Source: Streptococcus sp. LYSM12 (GTDB taxonomy: Bacteria > Bacillota > Bacilli > Lactobacillales > Streptococcaceae). From it: 64,000 bases of DNA. Positions 8,036 through 17,260 of the stretch are shown here, one piece after another. Position numbers and translations under genes: made by a program. The stretch covers positions 1 through 64,000 of the forward strand of contig NZ_SPOZ01000015.1 of NCBI RefSeq assembly GCF_004569635.1. Reading direction: 5' to 3'. Numbering within the stretch: position 1 is the first letter of the stretch; each line of letters begins with the position of its first letter. The notes under the pieces are model-generated. The model was not told where the DNA came from. It searched no databases and worked only from the letters and a program-made list of their open reading frames with translations.

Positions 8036-8941
8036 ATGAAAAAAGAAGAATTACAGGCTCTACAGCCCCAGATTTATCAGTCTTTTCAAGTCATTTTGCA
8101 ACAAGGACGCTTGGCACATGCCTATCTTTTTTCGGGTGATTTTGCTAGCTTTGAAATGGCTATCTTTCTCAGTCAAGCGATTTTTTGTGAAGATAAGATA
8201 GCAGAAATCCCTTGTGGACAATGTCGCTCGTGTCGTTTGATTGAGCGGGGTGAATTTACTGATGTGAGCATTATTAGCCCTCAAGGAAATACTATTAAGA
8301 CGGAAACGATTCGCGACTTGGTCAAGCAGTTTTCTCAGTCTGGTTTTGAATCGAATCAGCAAGTCTTTATCATTCGTGATGCGGAGAAGATGCATCCCAA
8401 CGCGGCTAATTCTCTGTTAAAAGTCATGGAAGAACCGCAGAGTGATATTCGAATTTTTTTATTGACCAATCAGGAACACGCAGTACTGGCAACGATTAAA
8501 AGTCGGGTTCAGATTGTTCCCTTTCCTAAAAATCTGCTCGTTTTGGAGCGATTGTTGGAAGAAGAGGGGGTGTTAAAAACGCAGGCCAGACTGATTGCCC
8601 GTCTCGTTGCAAGTATTGAAGAAGCCAAACAATTAGCCAGCCAGAAATCCTTTTTAGAATTGATGCTGGTTGCGAAAAAGTGGATTGATGTGTTGGTAAA
8701 ACAGCCCGATAAGGCCTACTTACAGGTAGGAAGTCTGGTTCGTTTGGTAGATGAAAAGTCAGATCAAGTGCGCTTGTTTCATTTGCTCACATTGTTACTG
8801 GCAGAGCGGATGACAGAGCCGATTGTTTTGATCTATTTAGAGAATTTACAGTTCGCTTATCTACAGTGGCAGGGGAATGTTAGCCTGCAAAATGCTTTAG
8901 AATACTGGTTGTTATCAACAGAAAAACAAGTGAAAGGATAG
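8036..8941 (+). CDS. holB: DNA polymerase III delta' subunit
   Basis: 301 residues. Clamp-loader AAA+ protein of the delta' type: zinc-binding cysteines in CEDKIAEIPCGQCRSCRL, degenerate Walker A (AYLFSGD), then FIIRDAEKMHPNAANSLLKVMEEP with the conserved EEP. It loads the beta clamp together with DnaX and HolA. Starts 3 nt after tmk and is followed after 3 nt by yabA. Confidence 0.95.
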   Translation: MKKEELQALQPQIYQSFQVILQQGRLAHAYLFSGDFASFEMAIFLSQAIFCEDKIAEIPCGQCRSCRLIERGEFTDVSIISPQGNTIKTETIRDLVKQFSQSGFESNQQVFIIRDAEKMHPNAANSLLKVMEEPQSDIRIFLLTNQEHAVLATIKSRVQIVPFPKNLLVLERLLEEEGVLKTQARLIARLVASIEEAKQLASQKSFLELMLVAKKWIDVLVKQPDKAYLQVGSLVRLVDEKSDQVRLFHLLTLLLAERMTEPIVLIYLENLQFAYLQWQGNVSLQNALEYWLLSTEKQVKG

Positions 8942-8944
8942 AGA

Positions 8945-9262
8945 ATGGATAAGAAGGAGATTTTTGATGCCTTAGATGGTTTTTCTCAAAACTTGCTCGT
9001 CACTCTGGCAGAAGTAGAGGCTATCAAGAAACACTTGCGCGGTGTGATTGAAGAAAATACCGATTTACGTTTAGAAAATTCCAAACTACGGGAGCGCTTG
9101 GAAAAAGATGATCGAGAACAGAGTAGGACGGCAAATTTCGGAAAAGAAAATTTGGAAAATATTTATGAAGATGGCTTTCATATCTGCACTTTTTCTTATG
9201 GACAACGCAGGGACAATGATGAGCCGTGTATGTTTTGTTTGGAGTTATTGAATAGAGAGTAG
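8945..9262 (+). CDS. yabA: Replication initiation control protein YabA
   Basis: 105 residues. N-terminal leucine-rich coiled coil (residues 1-60, [20 protein letters not shown]) and a C-terminal zinc site H-x-C...C-x-x-C ([18 protein letters not shown]). It binds DnaA and DnaN and prevents re-initiation of chromosome replication. Position between holB and rsmI is conserved. Confidence 0.95.
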   Translation: MDKKEIFDALDGFSQNLLVTLAEVEAIKKHLRGVIEENTDLRLENSKLRERLEKDDREQSRTANFGKENLENIYEDGFHICTFSYGQRRDNDEPCMFCLELLNRE

Positions 9263-9264
9263 TC

Positions 9265-10131
9265 ATGCAGATTCAAAAATCAGTTAAACATTCGTTACCC
9301 TACGGCACCCTGTATTTAGTCCCGACCCCGATTGGCAATCTTCAGGATATGACCTTTCGAGCTATTGATACCCTAAAAGCAGTGGCTGTCATTGCAGCAG
9401 AAGATACACGCAATACGGGTCTTTTGCTCAAGCATTTTGAGATTGAAACGCGTCAGACATCCTTTCATGAGCATAATGCCCATGAAAAAATTCCCTATCT
9501 ACTAGATTTGCTCTGTTCGGGTCAGTCCATTGCCCAAGTTTCAGATGCAGGACTTCCAAGTATATCAGATCCTGGACATGACTTGGTGAGGGCTGCGATT
9601 GCGGAAAATATTCCAGTGGTTGCCTTGCCGGGCGCTTCTGCAGGAATTACAGGTTTGATTGCTTCAGGCTTAGCACCGCAACCACATATTTTTTATGGCT
9701 TTTTGCCGCGGAAATCAGGGCAACAAAAAGCCTTTTTTGAAGAGAAAAAGAATTATCCCGAAACACAGATTTTCTATGAATCACCGCATCGGGTCAAAGC
9801 AACTCTGGAAAATATGCAGGTGGTTTATGGAGATCGATCGGTGGTGGTTGTTCGTGAATTGACAAAACTGTATGAAGAATACCAGCGCGGACAAATCAGT
9901 GAACTCCTGACTTTTATCGCTGACAATCCCCTAAAGGGTGAATGCTTGATAATTGTGTCAGGTTATGCTGGAAAGGGGACAAATCAAGCTGACGAGGTGG
10001 ACTTGGTAGAAGAAGTAGCTGCCTTAATCGCTACAGGTTTTAAGCCTAATCAGGCGATTAAAGAAGTAGCCAAACGTTACCAACTCAAAAAACAAGAAGT
10101 ATATGATGTGTATCATGGACTAGGGGAATGA
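9265..10131 (+). CDS. rsmI: 16S rRNA (cytidine1402-2'-O)-methyltransferase
   Basis: 288 residues. Tetrapyrrole-methylase fold: GTLYLVPTPIGNLQDMT at the N-terminus, AEDTRNTGLLLKHF, the SAM-binding QVSDAGLPSISDPG, ALPGASAG, and the RsmI-type C-terminal helical part (FKPNQAIKEVAKRYQLKK). It methylates the ribose of C1402 in the ribosomal P site together with RsmH. Last gene of the tmk cluster. Confidence 0.96.
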   Translation: MQIQKSVKHSLPYGTLYLVPTPIGNLQDMTFRAIDTLKAVAVIAAEDTRNTGLLLKHFEIETRQTSFHEHNAHEKIPYLLDLLCSGQSIAQVSDAGLPSISDPGHDLVRAAIAENIPVVALPGASAGITGLIASGLAPQPHIFYGFLPRKSGQQKAFFEEKKNYPETQIFYESPHRVKATLENMQVVYGDRSVVVVRELTKLYEEYQRGQISELLTFIADNPLKGECLIIVSGYAGKGTNQADEVDLVEEVAALIATGFKPNQAIKEVAKRYQLKKQEVYDVYHGLGE

Positions 10132-10226
10132 TACAGAGATTATGATGTTGGAGCAACTGGCTCCAGGTTCTGTATAGGTCTAGGGCTGGGGCAATGAATT
10201 CACCAGCTTCTTCTACTTTTCAGCCA

Positions 10227-10332
10227 TATAGTCCTTTCGTTTCTCTTTTATTACTTCGTCACCTCGCTTTGCCGTACTCCAGTACAGCCTGCAGCTCGTT
10301 GCCTAGTACTAAAAGTAAACTAAAAGACTATA
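10227..10332 (-). repeat. Short TA-flanked repeat, copy 5
   Basis: Complete, TATAGTCCTTTCG to AAAAGACTATA. Confidence 0.9.
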
Positions 10333-10334
10333 TC

Positions 10335-10454
10335 AGAATGTAGACACTTATCGTAAGGAAGCGATAAAGTCCTGCTAAAAAACTTCACTTGATGAGCGGA
10401 GCAAGTCCTAAGCGGGACTTGCTGCTGTGATAAAGTGTCTGAAACGATGCATTC
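10335..10454. other. Large nested inverted repeat (candidate structured element)
   Basis: AGAATG (10335) pairs with CATTCT (10449), ACACTTATC with GATAAAGTGT (one bulge) near 10429, and the core is AGCAAGTCC..GGGACTTGCT (about 10399-10422). No U run, no ORF. It lies between two short repeats. Nature unknown. Confidence 0.5.
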
Positions 10455-10508
10455 TACATCTCAACCTTAAACGATGTTATAGGAGTTTGCACGGCAGACT
10501 TCTATTTT

Positions 10509-10679
10509 TATAGTCCTTTTATTCCTTCGTTCACTCGTCTTGCTGTACCATTGAGAAAAGTTACACTTTTCTTATCTGTCACTTGAAATAGTTATCAACT
10601 ATTTCAACTACCTGCGACTCGTTGCCTAGTACTAAAAATAAACGAAACGGCTATACTAAAAGTAAACGAAAAGACTATA
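10509..10679 (-). repeat. Long TA-flanked repeat, copy 6, with duplicated right end
   Basis: A long-type copy ends GGCTATA at 10655 and is followed at once by a second right end, TACTAAAAGTAAACG..GACTATA (to 10679). This is what remains if one copy inserted at the TA of CTAGTACTAAAAG in another and the left part was lost. The left TIR is shortened by about 10 nt. Confidence 0.8.
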
Positions 10680-10837
10680 TTTCCAAAAGTAGAGGATACT
10701 TTCTAAGCTTTAGGAAGATTTCTACTTAGTTGGATTATTTTGAAAAAAGGTCTATAGCTGGAAAAAAGCTGATGCATATTCTCTGCCTGCGGATATCGTA
10801 TAGATTAAGTTAAAAATATAGAATTGTCTGAACATTT

Positions 10838-10853
10838 GTGATATAATAAGCAA
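10838..10853 (+). promoter_or_regulatory. Probable -10 region for the serC operon
   Basis: Extended -10 TGATATAAT with no good -35; about 25 nt upstream of the SD. Confidence 0.5.
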
Positions 10854-10877
10854 AATCATTTTAATTGGAGGGTTATG

Positions 10878-11969
10878 ATGACAATCTATAATTTTTCTGC
10901 AGGTCCTGCAGTATTGCCAACATCTGTTTTAGAAAAAGCTCAGGCTGAATTTCTGGATTATAATGGCTCAGGTATGAGCGTATTAGAGATGTCGCATCGC
11001 TCCAAAGAATTTGATGAAATTATAAAAGGTGCTGAGGCGACCCTGCGCGAGCTAATGGCCATTCCAGATAACTATAAAGTGTTATTTTTGCAAGGTGGAG
11101 CTTCTCTTGAATTTACCATGATTCCCCTCAATTTTGCGCGGGGGAAGAAAGCCTACTATCTAGCAGGTGGTTCGTGGGGGAAAAAGGCCTATACGGAGGC
11201 TGTTAAACTTTCCAAAACAATGGCCTTTGAACCAATTTTATTGGGTTCGACTGAGGACATTATCTATGCAGAATTGCCAAGTTTTGATAAGAATGTGATT
11301 GATCCAGAGGCGGCCTATGTCCACTTGACGACCAATAATACTATTGAGGGAACAGCGGTTTACACCATTCCAGATACGAATGGGGTCCCTATCATTGCAG
11401 ACATGTCTTCTAATATTTTAGCGGCTCGTTACAATGTGGAAGACTTTGCCATGATTTATGCGGGTGCCCAGAAAAATATCGGTCCTGCTGGTGTGACGGT
11501 CGTCATTGTTCGGGAAGATTTCTTGAATGATGAACCAGTTTTGTCTAGTATGTTAGACTACCGTATTCAAGCAGCTAATGAATCGCTTTATAATACACCT
11601 CCGGCTTATGCTATTTACATTGCTAAATTGGTCTTTGAATGGGTTAAGAAAATGGGTGGGGTTGATGAAATGGAAAAGCTCAACCGTGAAAAATCAGGCC
11701 TCTTGTATGATTACATTGACCAGTCTAATTTTTATAAGAACCCAGTCCGTAAGGTGGAAGAACGATCTATAGCTAATATTCCCTTTGTATCGCCCAATCC
11801 AGAACTGGATGCAAAATTCGTCAAGGAAGCGACAGCAGCAGGTTTTCAAAATATCAAGGGGCACCGCTCAGTAGGTGGTATGCGAGCTAGTCTTTACAAT
11901 GCCTTTCCACGTCAGGGAGTAGTTGATTTGATTGCCTTTATGAAGAAATTTGAAGAGGAGAATGCTTAA
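10878..11969 (+). CDS. serC: Phosphoserine aminotransferase
   Basis: 363 residues from the second ATG of ATGATG (10878), which is better spaced from the SD TTGGAGGG than 10875. The class V aminotransferase opening is [19 protein letters not shown]; the PLP lysine lies in [16 protein letters not shown]; the C-terminal substrate site is [16 protein letters not shown]. It converts 3-phosphohydroxypyruvate plus glutamate to phosphoserine. First gene of serC-GNAT-serA-DUF-ogt-arsC-like, so serine biosynthesis leads the operon. Confidence 0.97.
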   Translation: MTIYNFSAGPAVLPTSVLEKAQAEFLDYNGSGMSVLEMSHRSKEFDEIIKGAEATLRELMAIPDNYKVLFLQGGASLEFTMIPLNFARGKKAYYLAGGSWGKKAYTEAVKLSKTMAFEPILLGSTEDIIYAELPSFDKNVIDPEAAYVHLTTNNTIEGTAVYTIPDTNGVPIIADMSSNILAARYNVEDFAMIYAGAQKNIGPAGVTVVIVREDFLNDEPVLSSMLDYRIQAANESLYNTPPAYAIYIAKLVFEWVKKMGGVDEMEKLNREKSGLLYDYIDQSNFYKNPVRKVEERSIANIPFVSPNPELDAKFVKEATAAGFQNIKGHRSVGGMRASLYNAFPRQGVVDLIAFMKKFEEENA

Positions 11970-12529
11970 TGGAAATTCGGCTTGCTCATCCCAATGAAGT
12001 GATTGCGATTTGTCAAATTTTTGAAGAAGCCCGTGTTTTTTTAGCTCAATCAGGTAGTGACCAGTGGCAGGGTGTCTATCCAAGTCAAGAAGATGTCTTT
12101 GAGGATATCTTATCGGGACGTGCTTATGTTGCTATTGTTGAGGGGCAGGTGGCAGCCTATGCAGCTGTCCAAATTGGTAATGAACCAGCCTACAATGAGG
12201 TTTATGACGGCAAATGGCAGCACAACAATTTTCTTTACACTACTTTTCATCGCATAGCTGTTGCTCAAAAGTTTCGTGGTCAGCAACTGGTCCAGACCTT
12301 TTTACAGGGCTTGATTGAGGGACAAAAAGGTCCAGATTTTCGCTGTGATACCCATGAAAAGAATCTAGCGATGCAACATATCTTGGAAAAATTGGGCTTT
12401 ATCTATTGTGGAAAAGTACCGATTGACGGAGAGCGATGGGCTTATCAGAAGATAAAAAACAAGCGGGAAACCAGCCTTTATCAAGAAATTGCTGAAGATG
12501 ACCGTTGGTTGCTTGGTAAAAACGATTAA
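11969..12529 (+). CDS. GNAT-family N-acetyltransferase
   Basis: 186 residues; its ATG overlaps the serC stop (TAATG). Acetyl-CoA site RIAVAQKFRGQQLVQTFLQG (the R/Q-x-x-G-x-G/A region with QKFRGQQL) and C-terminal EKNLAMQHILEKLGFIYCG, both classic GNAT. Substrate unknown. Position between serC and serA is common in streptococci, but a role in serine metabolism is not shown. Confidence 0.88.
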   Translation: MEIRLAHPNEVIAICQIFEEARVFLAQSGSDQWQGVYPSQEDVFEDILSGRAYVAIVEGQVAAYAAVQIGNEPAYNEVYDGKWQHNNFLYTTFHRIAVAQKFRGQQLVQTFLQGLIEGQKGPDFRCDTHEKNLAMQHILEKLGFIYCGKVPIDGERWAYQKIKNKRETSLYQEIAEDDRWLLGKND

Positions 12530-12585
12530 ATGAAGAATAGAAAGAGGAGGGAATGGGTCAAGGCCGCTCCCTTTTAGGAAATAAA

Positions 12586-13767
12586 ATGGTATTTAGTGTA
12601 CGAACTTTTAATAATATCAACCAGGTTGGCTTGAAAGAATTAGGAAATACATTCCAAATTGACGGAGACCAGGCAGCGAATCCAGATGCTTTTATCATTC
12701 GCTCTGAGAATTTGTACGGTTTTACTTTTCCAGAAAATCTGAAAGCCATTGCTCGAGCAGGAGCGGGGACGAATAACATTCCGATTGAAGAAGCAACCGC
12801 TCAAGGAATTGTCGTTTTTAACACGCCAGGTGCTAATGCTAATGCGGTAAAAGAAGCGGTGTTGGCTTCTATCCTACTATCTGCTCGCAATTATATCAAG
12901 GCTACTGCTTGGAGTAATACCTTATCCGGTGATGATGTACCCGAGCAAATCGAGGCAGGAAAAAAACAATTCGCAGGGACAGAGATTAGAGGTAAAACCC
13001 TCGGTGTGATTGGACTTGGTGCGATTGGCGCAAGGGTTGCGAATGATGCCCGTCGCTTGGGAATGAATGTCTTGGGCTATGATCCGTATGTATCTGTCGA
13101 AACAGCTTGGAGTATTTCGAGCCACGTCAAGAGGGTTAATGATGTGAAAGAGATTTTCACACAGTCAGACTACATCACGGTTCATGTACCACTAAATGAT
13201 GCTACCCGAGAATTGTTTCATACGAAGACCTTTTCCATGATGAAAAAAGGGACTACCATTATCAATTTCGCACGCGGTGAATTGGTCAACCACCCAGATT
13301 TATTTGATGCGATTGCAACAGGAGTCATCGCTCACTATGTGACAGATTTTGGGACAGAAGACTTACTCAATAAGCCACATATTACAGTCTTTCCACATGT
13401 TGGTGGATCGACCGAGGAAGCAGAATTGAACTGCGCTATTGCTGCAGGTCAGACTATTCGTCGCTTTATGGAAACAGGTGAGATTACGAATTCAGTCAAT
13501 TTCCCCAATATGCATCAGTCACTTTCAAGTCCATATCGTATTACCTTGATTAACAAAAATGTGCCAAATATGGTGGCAAAGATTTCCACAGCAGTTTCCA
13601 ATCTTAATATCAATATCAACAATATCCTCAACCGCTCAAAAGGTGATTATGCCTATACGATGCTGGATTTGGATGAAGTAGATAAGGAAAAAATTAAGGC
13701 TCTAGCAGAACAATTTGAGAGTGATGAAAATATTATTAAAGTGCGTATTATTGAAAGTAGGCAATAA
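12586..13767 (+). CDS. serA: D-3-phosphoglycerate dehydrogenase
   Basis: 393 residues from ATG 12586 (MVFSVRTFNNINQ, the usual streptococcal N-terminus, with AGGA 7 nt upstream). An in-frame ATG at 12553 has an SD only 2 nt away. NAD-binding GLGAIGARVANDARRLGM, catalytic Arg/Glu/His segments (INFARGELVNH; DFGTEDLL; VFPHVGG) and a C-terminal ACT-like domain (ISTAVSNLNININNIL). It makes 3-phosphohydroxypyruvate, the substrate of SerC. Confidence 0.95.
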   Translation: MVFSVRTFNNINQVGLKELGNTFQIDGDQAANPDAFIIRSENLYGFTFPENLKAIARAGAGTNNIPIEEATAQGIVVFNTPGANANAVKEAVLASILLSARNYIKATAWSNTLSGDDVPEQIEAGKKQFAGTEIRGKTLGVIGLGAIGARVANDARRLGMNVLGYDPYVSVETAWSISSHVKRVNDVKEIFTQSDYITVHVPLNDATRELFHTKTFSMMKKGTTIINFARGELVNHPDLFDAIATGVIAHYVTDFGTEDLLNKPHITVFPHVGGSTEEAELNCAIAAGQTIRRFMETGEITNSVNFPNMHQSLSSPYRITLINKNVPNMVAKISTAVSNLNININNILNRSKGDYAYTMLDLDEVDKEKIKALAEQFESDENIIKVRIIESRQ

Positions 13768-13769
13768 GC

Positions 13770-13973
13770 ATGGATAAAAAAGAAAGAAAAGACTATGTGA
13801 AAGAATTAAACGAACGTTTTAACATTTTTCGAATCAATTTTGTCACAGAGCTTTGGGTTGATAAGGAGACAGGTGTCGAGTATCTTCGCTTAGGGAACAG
13901 CGAGTTGCGCCCTTTGTTCAATCCAGAAGGAAAGCCAAATATCAACAAGAAGTTTAAAGATGGTCTATTATAA
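13770..13973 (+). CDS. Small conserved protein, DUF6440-like
   Basis: 67 residues, highly charged N-terminus (MDKKERKDYVKELNERF) then TELWVDKETGVEYL and LRPLFNPEGKPN. The pattern VDKETGVEYL..G.S...L.PL is that of small DUF6440-type proteins, usually encoded near unrelated genes. No membrane segment. 2 nt after serA; overlaps ogt by 14 nt, so translation is coupled. Function unknown. Confidence 0.7.
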   Translation: MDKKERKDYVKELNERFNIFRINFVTELWVDKETGVEYLRLGNSELRPLFNPEGKPNINKKFKDGLL

Positions 13974-14472
13974 ATCTCTCTATCTGTCCCCCATAGGTTC
14001 CCTATCCCTGATTGCGACTCCCAAAGGACTGCGAGGAATTTGGTTTGAAGACCAGAAATATTTTGAGCGGGGTGTGACAGATGTACCGATGCTAGCAGAT
14101 CATCCCGTCCTTAGGCAGACGATGGCCTTGCTGGATACGTATTTTTCTGGTTGTGCCGTTGATTTATCTACCCTGCCGATAGATGTTTCTGCAACTCCTT
14201 TTCAGAAAGCTGTCTGGCAGATTTTGCAGGAGATTCCTTATGGGCAGACCTTGACCTATGGGCAAATAGCACAGCGGTTAGGAATTGCATCTGGGCAGGC
14301 AGTTGGTGGTGCAGTCGGAAAAAATCCGATTTCTATTTTAATTCCCTGTCACCGAGTGGTGGGGAGTCAGGGACAGTTGACAGGCTACGCAGGTGGGCTA
14401 GAAAAAAAGCGCTGGTTATTAGCGCATGAATCATCAATGAAGAAAGAGGAGTACGATGTTACTATTTTATGA
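13960..14472 (+). CDS. ogt: Methylated-DNA--protein-cysteine methyltransferase
   Basis: 170 residues. The suicide cysteine is in ILIPCHRVVGSQG; the arginine finger/HTH region is GQTLTYGQIAQRLGIAS and GAVGKNPIS precedes the active site. It removes methyl groups from O6-methylguanine. Overlaps the previous gene by 14 nt and the next by 17 nt. Confidence 0.94.
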   Translation: MVYYKSLYLSPIGSLSLIATPKGLRGIWFEDQKYFERGVTDVPMLADHPVLRQTMALLDTYFSGCAVDLSTLPIDVSATPFQKAVWQILQEIPYGQTLTYGQIAQRLGIASGQAVGGAVGKNPISILIPCHRVVGSQGQLTGYAGGLEKKRWLLAHESSMKKEEYDVTIL

Positions 14473-14815
14473 ATATCCAAAATGTTCGACTTGCCGAGCA
14501 GCCAAGGCTGAATTGCAAGCTCTAGGTCTTAAATTTGAAGCGATTGACATTAAGATAGCTCCACCAAAAGCTGACCAGTTGAAAGAATGGATGGAAGCTA
14601 CGGGGTTTGAACTCAAGAAATATTTCAATACCTCCGGCAATAGCTATCGCGCGCTTGGTTTAAAAGATAAGTTTGACAAGTTGACAGTGGAGCAAGCCTT
14701 GGATTTGCTCGCTAGTGATGGTATGCTAATCAAGCGTCCCTTGCTCATTCAAGACGGTAAGATCTTGCAGATTGGCTATCGTACAAAGTATAAGGAATTG
14801 GGCGCGTTCAATTAA
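14456..14815 (+). CDS. ArsC/Spx-family protein (YffB-like)
   Basis: 119 residues. Thioredoxin-like ArsC fold with CSTC at residues 10-13 (YPKCSTCRAAK), the conserved KRPLL segment (MLIKRPLLIQDGKIL) and a C-terminal GYRTKYKEL. Resembles Spx/MgsR and the YffB arsenate-reductase-like proteins; the lack of Spx-type downstream features makes a redox or reductase role more likely than RNA polymerase binding. Last gene of the serC operon. Confidence 0.85.
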   Translation: MLLFYEYPKCSTCRAAKAELQALGLKFEAIDIKIAPPKADQLKEWMEATGFELKKYFNTSGNSYRALGLKDKFDKLTVEQALDLLASDGMLIKRPLLIQDGKILQIGYRTKYKELGAFN

Positions 14816-15003
14816 GATGTGAAAACGTTAAGAAAATGTAAAAAATGGGCTGCCGAACGGAAGCTGCAAGCTACTTCGTAGTGAGCCTCTTGCGAGGCTG
14901 GCTAGGCTAGTCACTAATGAAAAAAGCAAAGAGTAGCCAGCTAGCTACCACAAAGTAATCGAAGCAGTTTGTCTTGCAATCTATGAGATTGGAACCAAAA
15001 GAT

Positions 15004-15048
15004 AGCCACAGTTGTAACCAGTAAAAACTGGGACATCTGTGGCTTTTT
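15004..15048 (+). terminator. Intrinsic terminator
   Basis: AGCCACAG/CTGTGGCT outer stem with inner CCAGT/ACTGG, then TTTTT. Probably ends the serC operon transcript. Confidence 0.8.
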
Positions 15049-15088
15049 CTATCGATTGAGTTCTTTCTTGCTCCCTTGCTTTCCCTGA

Positions 15089-15194
15089 TATAGTTTTTTT
15101 GTTTGCTTTTACTACTAGGCAACGAGTCGCAGGTTGTACTAGAGTAGGGCAAAGCGAGTGAACGAAGTAATAAAGGATAAACGAAATGACTATA
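15089..15194 (+). repeat. Short TA-flanked repeat, copy 7
   Basis: Complete, slightly degenerate left end TATAGTTTTTTTG; right end GAAATGACTATA. Confidence 0.9.
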
Positions 15195-15217
15195 AAACTC
15201 ACTTTATCGTTTTTAGT

Positions 15218-15420
15218 TCGGGGAGGGAGTGGGAAAGAACGCGATAGGTTAAAAAAGAGTTGGTTTTTCCTTATTTCCTAAATTCTAGCTTTGGGCTGAA
15301 ACGGTCTATTCCCAGACCGTCTCAGCCCACCTTCAAGGGCAGGATAGCCATTGGAGCAAGCAACCACTGCGTCAACGTCATTCGGTTCATAAAGTTAGAA
15401 AGCTGGGACTTATGTCTCAG
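15218..15420 (+). repeat. Family B modular repeat, copy B2
   Basis: Opens GGGAGGGAGTGGGAAAGAAC and includes GGCTGAAACGGTCT, GGGCAGGATAGCCATTGG and a GCTGGGAC close. The stop codon of the VOC gene on the minus strand lies in its last bases. Confidence 0.7.
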
Positions 15421-15827
15421 CCTTTAAAGCTAGAATATCGGCGTCTATTTTTTGAGCCTGTTTCTCTTACTGCGATGTAATTTCCCTCATTATCCACAAA
15501 GGTAAAATGCACCATGCCTTGGTATTCCATAATCGGGTTGGTGACAACACCTGCCTGAGTTAGGCGTTGATGTTCGGCTTCCAAATTTTCTGTTTCAAAC
15601 AAAAGGCTTGGAAAACCGGTATTCACACCAGGGCTGTTGGCGGCGACCCAGTCCTTTTGATGAAGTCCAAATTTGGTTGCAGAATCGGTTGACGGCGCGA
15701 TTTCATAGGAAATAGCCTCGCCGTAGTCGGCTGTTGCCAAGAGGACAAAGCCGACTTTTTCTGTCCAAAATTTCATCGTAGCTGTGGTATCTGCTACATA
15801 GAGCATAGTAGTTGATTTTGTAATCAT
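15417..15827 (-). CDS. VOC-family (glyoxalase-like) protein
   Basis: 136 residues. Starts MITKSTTMLYVADTTATMKFW and shows the paired beta-alpha-beta-beta-beta modules of the vicinal oxygen chelate fold (GFPSLLFETENLEAEHQRL; HFTFVDNEGNYIAVRE). Metal ligands cannot be assigned with certainty. Substrate unknown. The C-terminal tail after VRETG (SKNRRRYSSFKG) ends at a TGA lying in family B repeat DNA, so the native C-terminus may have been altered. 9 nt downstream of the exonuclease gene on the same strand. Confidence 0.85.
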   Translation of the reverse strand: MITKSTTMLYVADTTATMKFWTEKVGFVLLATADYGEAISYEIAPSTDSATKFGLHQKDWVAANSPGVNTGFPSLLFETENLEAEHQRLTQAGVVTNPIMEYQGMVHFTFVDNEGNYIAVRETGSKNRRRYSSFKG

Positions 15828-15836
15828 TTTTTCTCC

Positions 15837-16664
15837 TTATAGGTCAATTTCCATGACGATTGGTGTGTGATCTTGGCGGGCTCCTGAATGAATCATCTCT
15901 GACTTAGTCACCTTGTCCGCCACGCGGTTGCTTGTGAGCCAGTAGTCAATTCTCCAACCAGTATTGTTGATTTTGCTAGTCTTACTACGTTGTGCCCACC
16001 AAGTATATTGGTGGGGAAGATCACCGTGCAAGTAGCGGAATGTATCTGTGAAGCCTTTTTCTAGCAGGTTGGTAAATCCTGCCCGTTCTTCATCGGTAAA
16101 TCCAGGTGACTGACGGTTGCTTGCAGGATTTGCAAGGTCAATTTCATGGTGGGCAACGTTGTAGTCACCTGTTGCAAGAACAGGTTTTTGCTGGTCCAGA
16201 GTTGCTAGATATTCCGCATATCGTTGATCCCACACTTGGCGATCGCTCAAGCGTTTCAATCCGTCACCAGCGTTTGGTGTATACACTTGGGTCACAAAGA
16301 AATTGTCAAATTCCAAGGTGATGATTCTTCCTTCTAAGTCCATGGTTGTTGGTGCCCCGATTTCTGGGAAGGTAACGGTTGGAGTCAAGTCCTTTTTATA
16401 GAGGAACATGGTTCCTGCATAGCCCTTACGAGCTGGTTCAACAGAAGAACGCCAAGTCGTTTCATGGTTTGGAAAGAGCTCTCCTAGAATATCCAAATGT
16501 TTCTTGGTAGGCCCTGTAGCAGATAATTTGGTTTCTTGAATGGCAATAATATCGGCATCCTCTGCTACCAAGGTTTGTAAAACAGCCTGTGACAGTTGGG
16601 CACGGGCGGAATCGCTGGTTAAGGCTGCATTGAGGGAATCAATATTCCATGAGATGAGTTTCAT
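15837..16664 (-). CDS. exoA: Exodeoxyribonuclease III / AP endonuclease
   Basis: 275 residues. ExoIII motifs: MKLISWNIDSLNAAL, IIAIQETKLSATG, catalytic TGDYNVAHHEIDLANP, DTFRYLH and terminal HSGARQDHTPIVMEIDL. It incises abasic sites in base-excision repair. Streptococcal homologues are called ExoA. Co-transcribed with the VOC gene. Confidence 0.95.
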   Translation of the reverse strand: MKLISWNIDSLNAALTSDSARAQLSQAVLQTLVAEDADIIAIQETKLSATGPTKKHLDILGELFPNHETTWRSSVEPARKGYAGTMFLYKKDLTPTVTFPEIGAPTTMDLEGRIITLEFDNFFVTQVYTPNAGDGLKRLSDRQVWDQRYAEYLATLDQQKPVLATGDYNVAHHEIDLANPASNRQSPGFTDEERAGFTNLLEKGFTDTFRYLHGDLPHQYTWWAQRSKTSKINNTGWRIDYWLTSNRVADKVTKSEMIHSGARQDHTPIVMEIDL

Positions 16665-16754
16665 AAAGGTATCCTTTTCTTTTTGTTCTTTTTCTATTAT
16701 ATCAGAAGAGGACTGCCTAAGCGTCTTTCTAGCTCAGAGGTTGAGGAAAAAGAG

Positions 16755-16783
16755 TTGAAAATAACAAAAAATTTCCCTATAAT
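16755..16783 (+). promoter_or_regulatory. Promoter of the DUF3290-DUF421 pair
   Basis: TTGAAA (16755-16760), 17 bp, TATAAT (16778-16783); near consensus. Confidence 0.8.
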
Positions 16784-16807
16784 AAGTAAAAATAAATGGA
16801 GGCTTTG

Positions 16808-17260
16808 ATGAAATTTTATTCTTATGAGTATGTCCTGAGCCAGCTTAGTAGTGCTAACTGGGTATTAGCAGGCATCATTTTGCTTATTTTAGTGGCCGTT
16901 GCCTTTGTGGCTTTTCAATATTACCATGAGAAAAGGGATAGCAAATACCGCGAGCTATTTATGATTTTACTCAATGGTTTACTTGTTACAGTTCTAATTG
17001 GAGTGAGCCAGCTTCAGAGTAATCAAGCTTCAGACAGTCAATACCAAACCTCGTTACATTTAATTGAAATGGTATCCAGTGACTTACATGTGGATAAGAC
17101 AAAGGTTTATATCAATGCATCCGTTGCAACAGACAGAGTAATTGTGAAAGTTGGGGACCAGTTTTACCGTGTCATCAGCGGTAGTGAACCAGATACCCAT
17201 CTCTTAGAAAAAATGGATTTACATGAAGCAGCTGTTGAATTAGTGGAGGTGGAGAAATGA
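16808..17260 (+). CDS. DUF3290 membrane protein
   Basis: 150 residues from ATG 16808 (GGAGG 5 nt upstream; the in-frame ATG 16796 overlaps that SD). Two N-terminal membrane segments (WVLAGIILLILVAVAFVAF; FMILLNGLLVTVLIGVS), then a soluble alpha/beta domain with IVKVGDQFYRVISGS. The family has no assigned function and usually pairs with a DUF421 protein, as here, with a 4-nt overlap. Confidence 0.85.
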   Translation: MKFYSYEYVLSQLSSANWVLAGIILLILVAVAFVAFQYYHEKRDSKYRELFMILLNGLLVTVLIGVSQLQSNQASDSQYQTSLHLIEMVSSDLHVDKTKVYINASVATDRVIVKVGDQFYRVISGSEPDTHLLEKMDLHEAAVELVEVEK

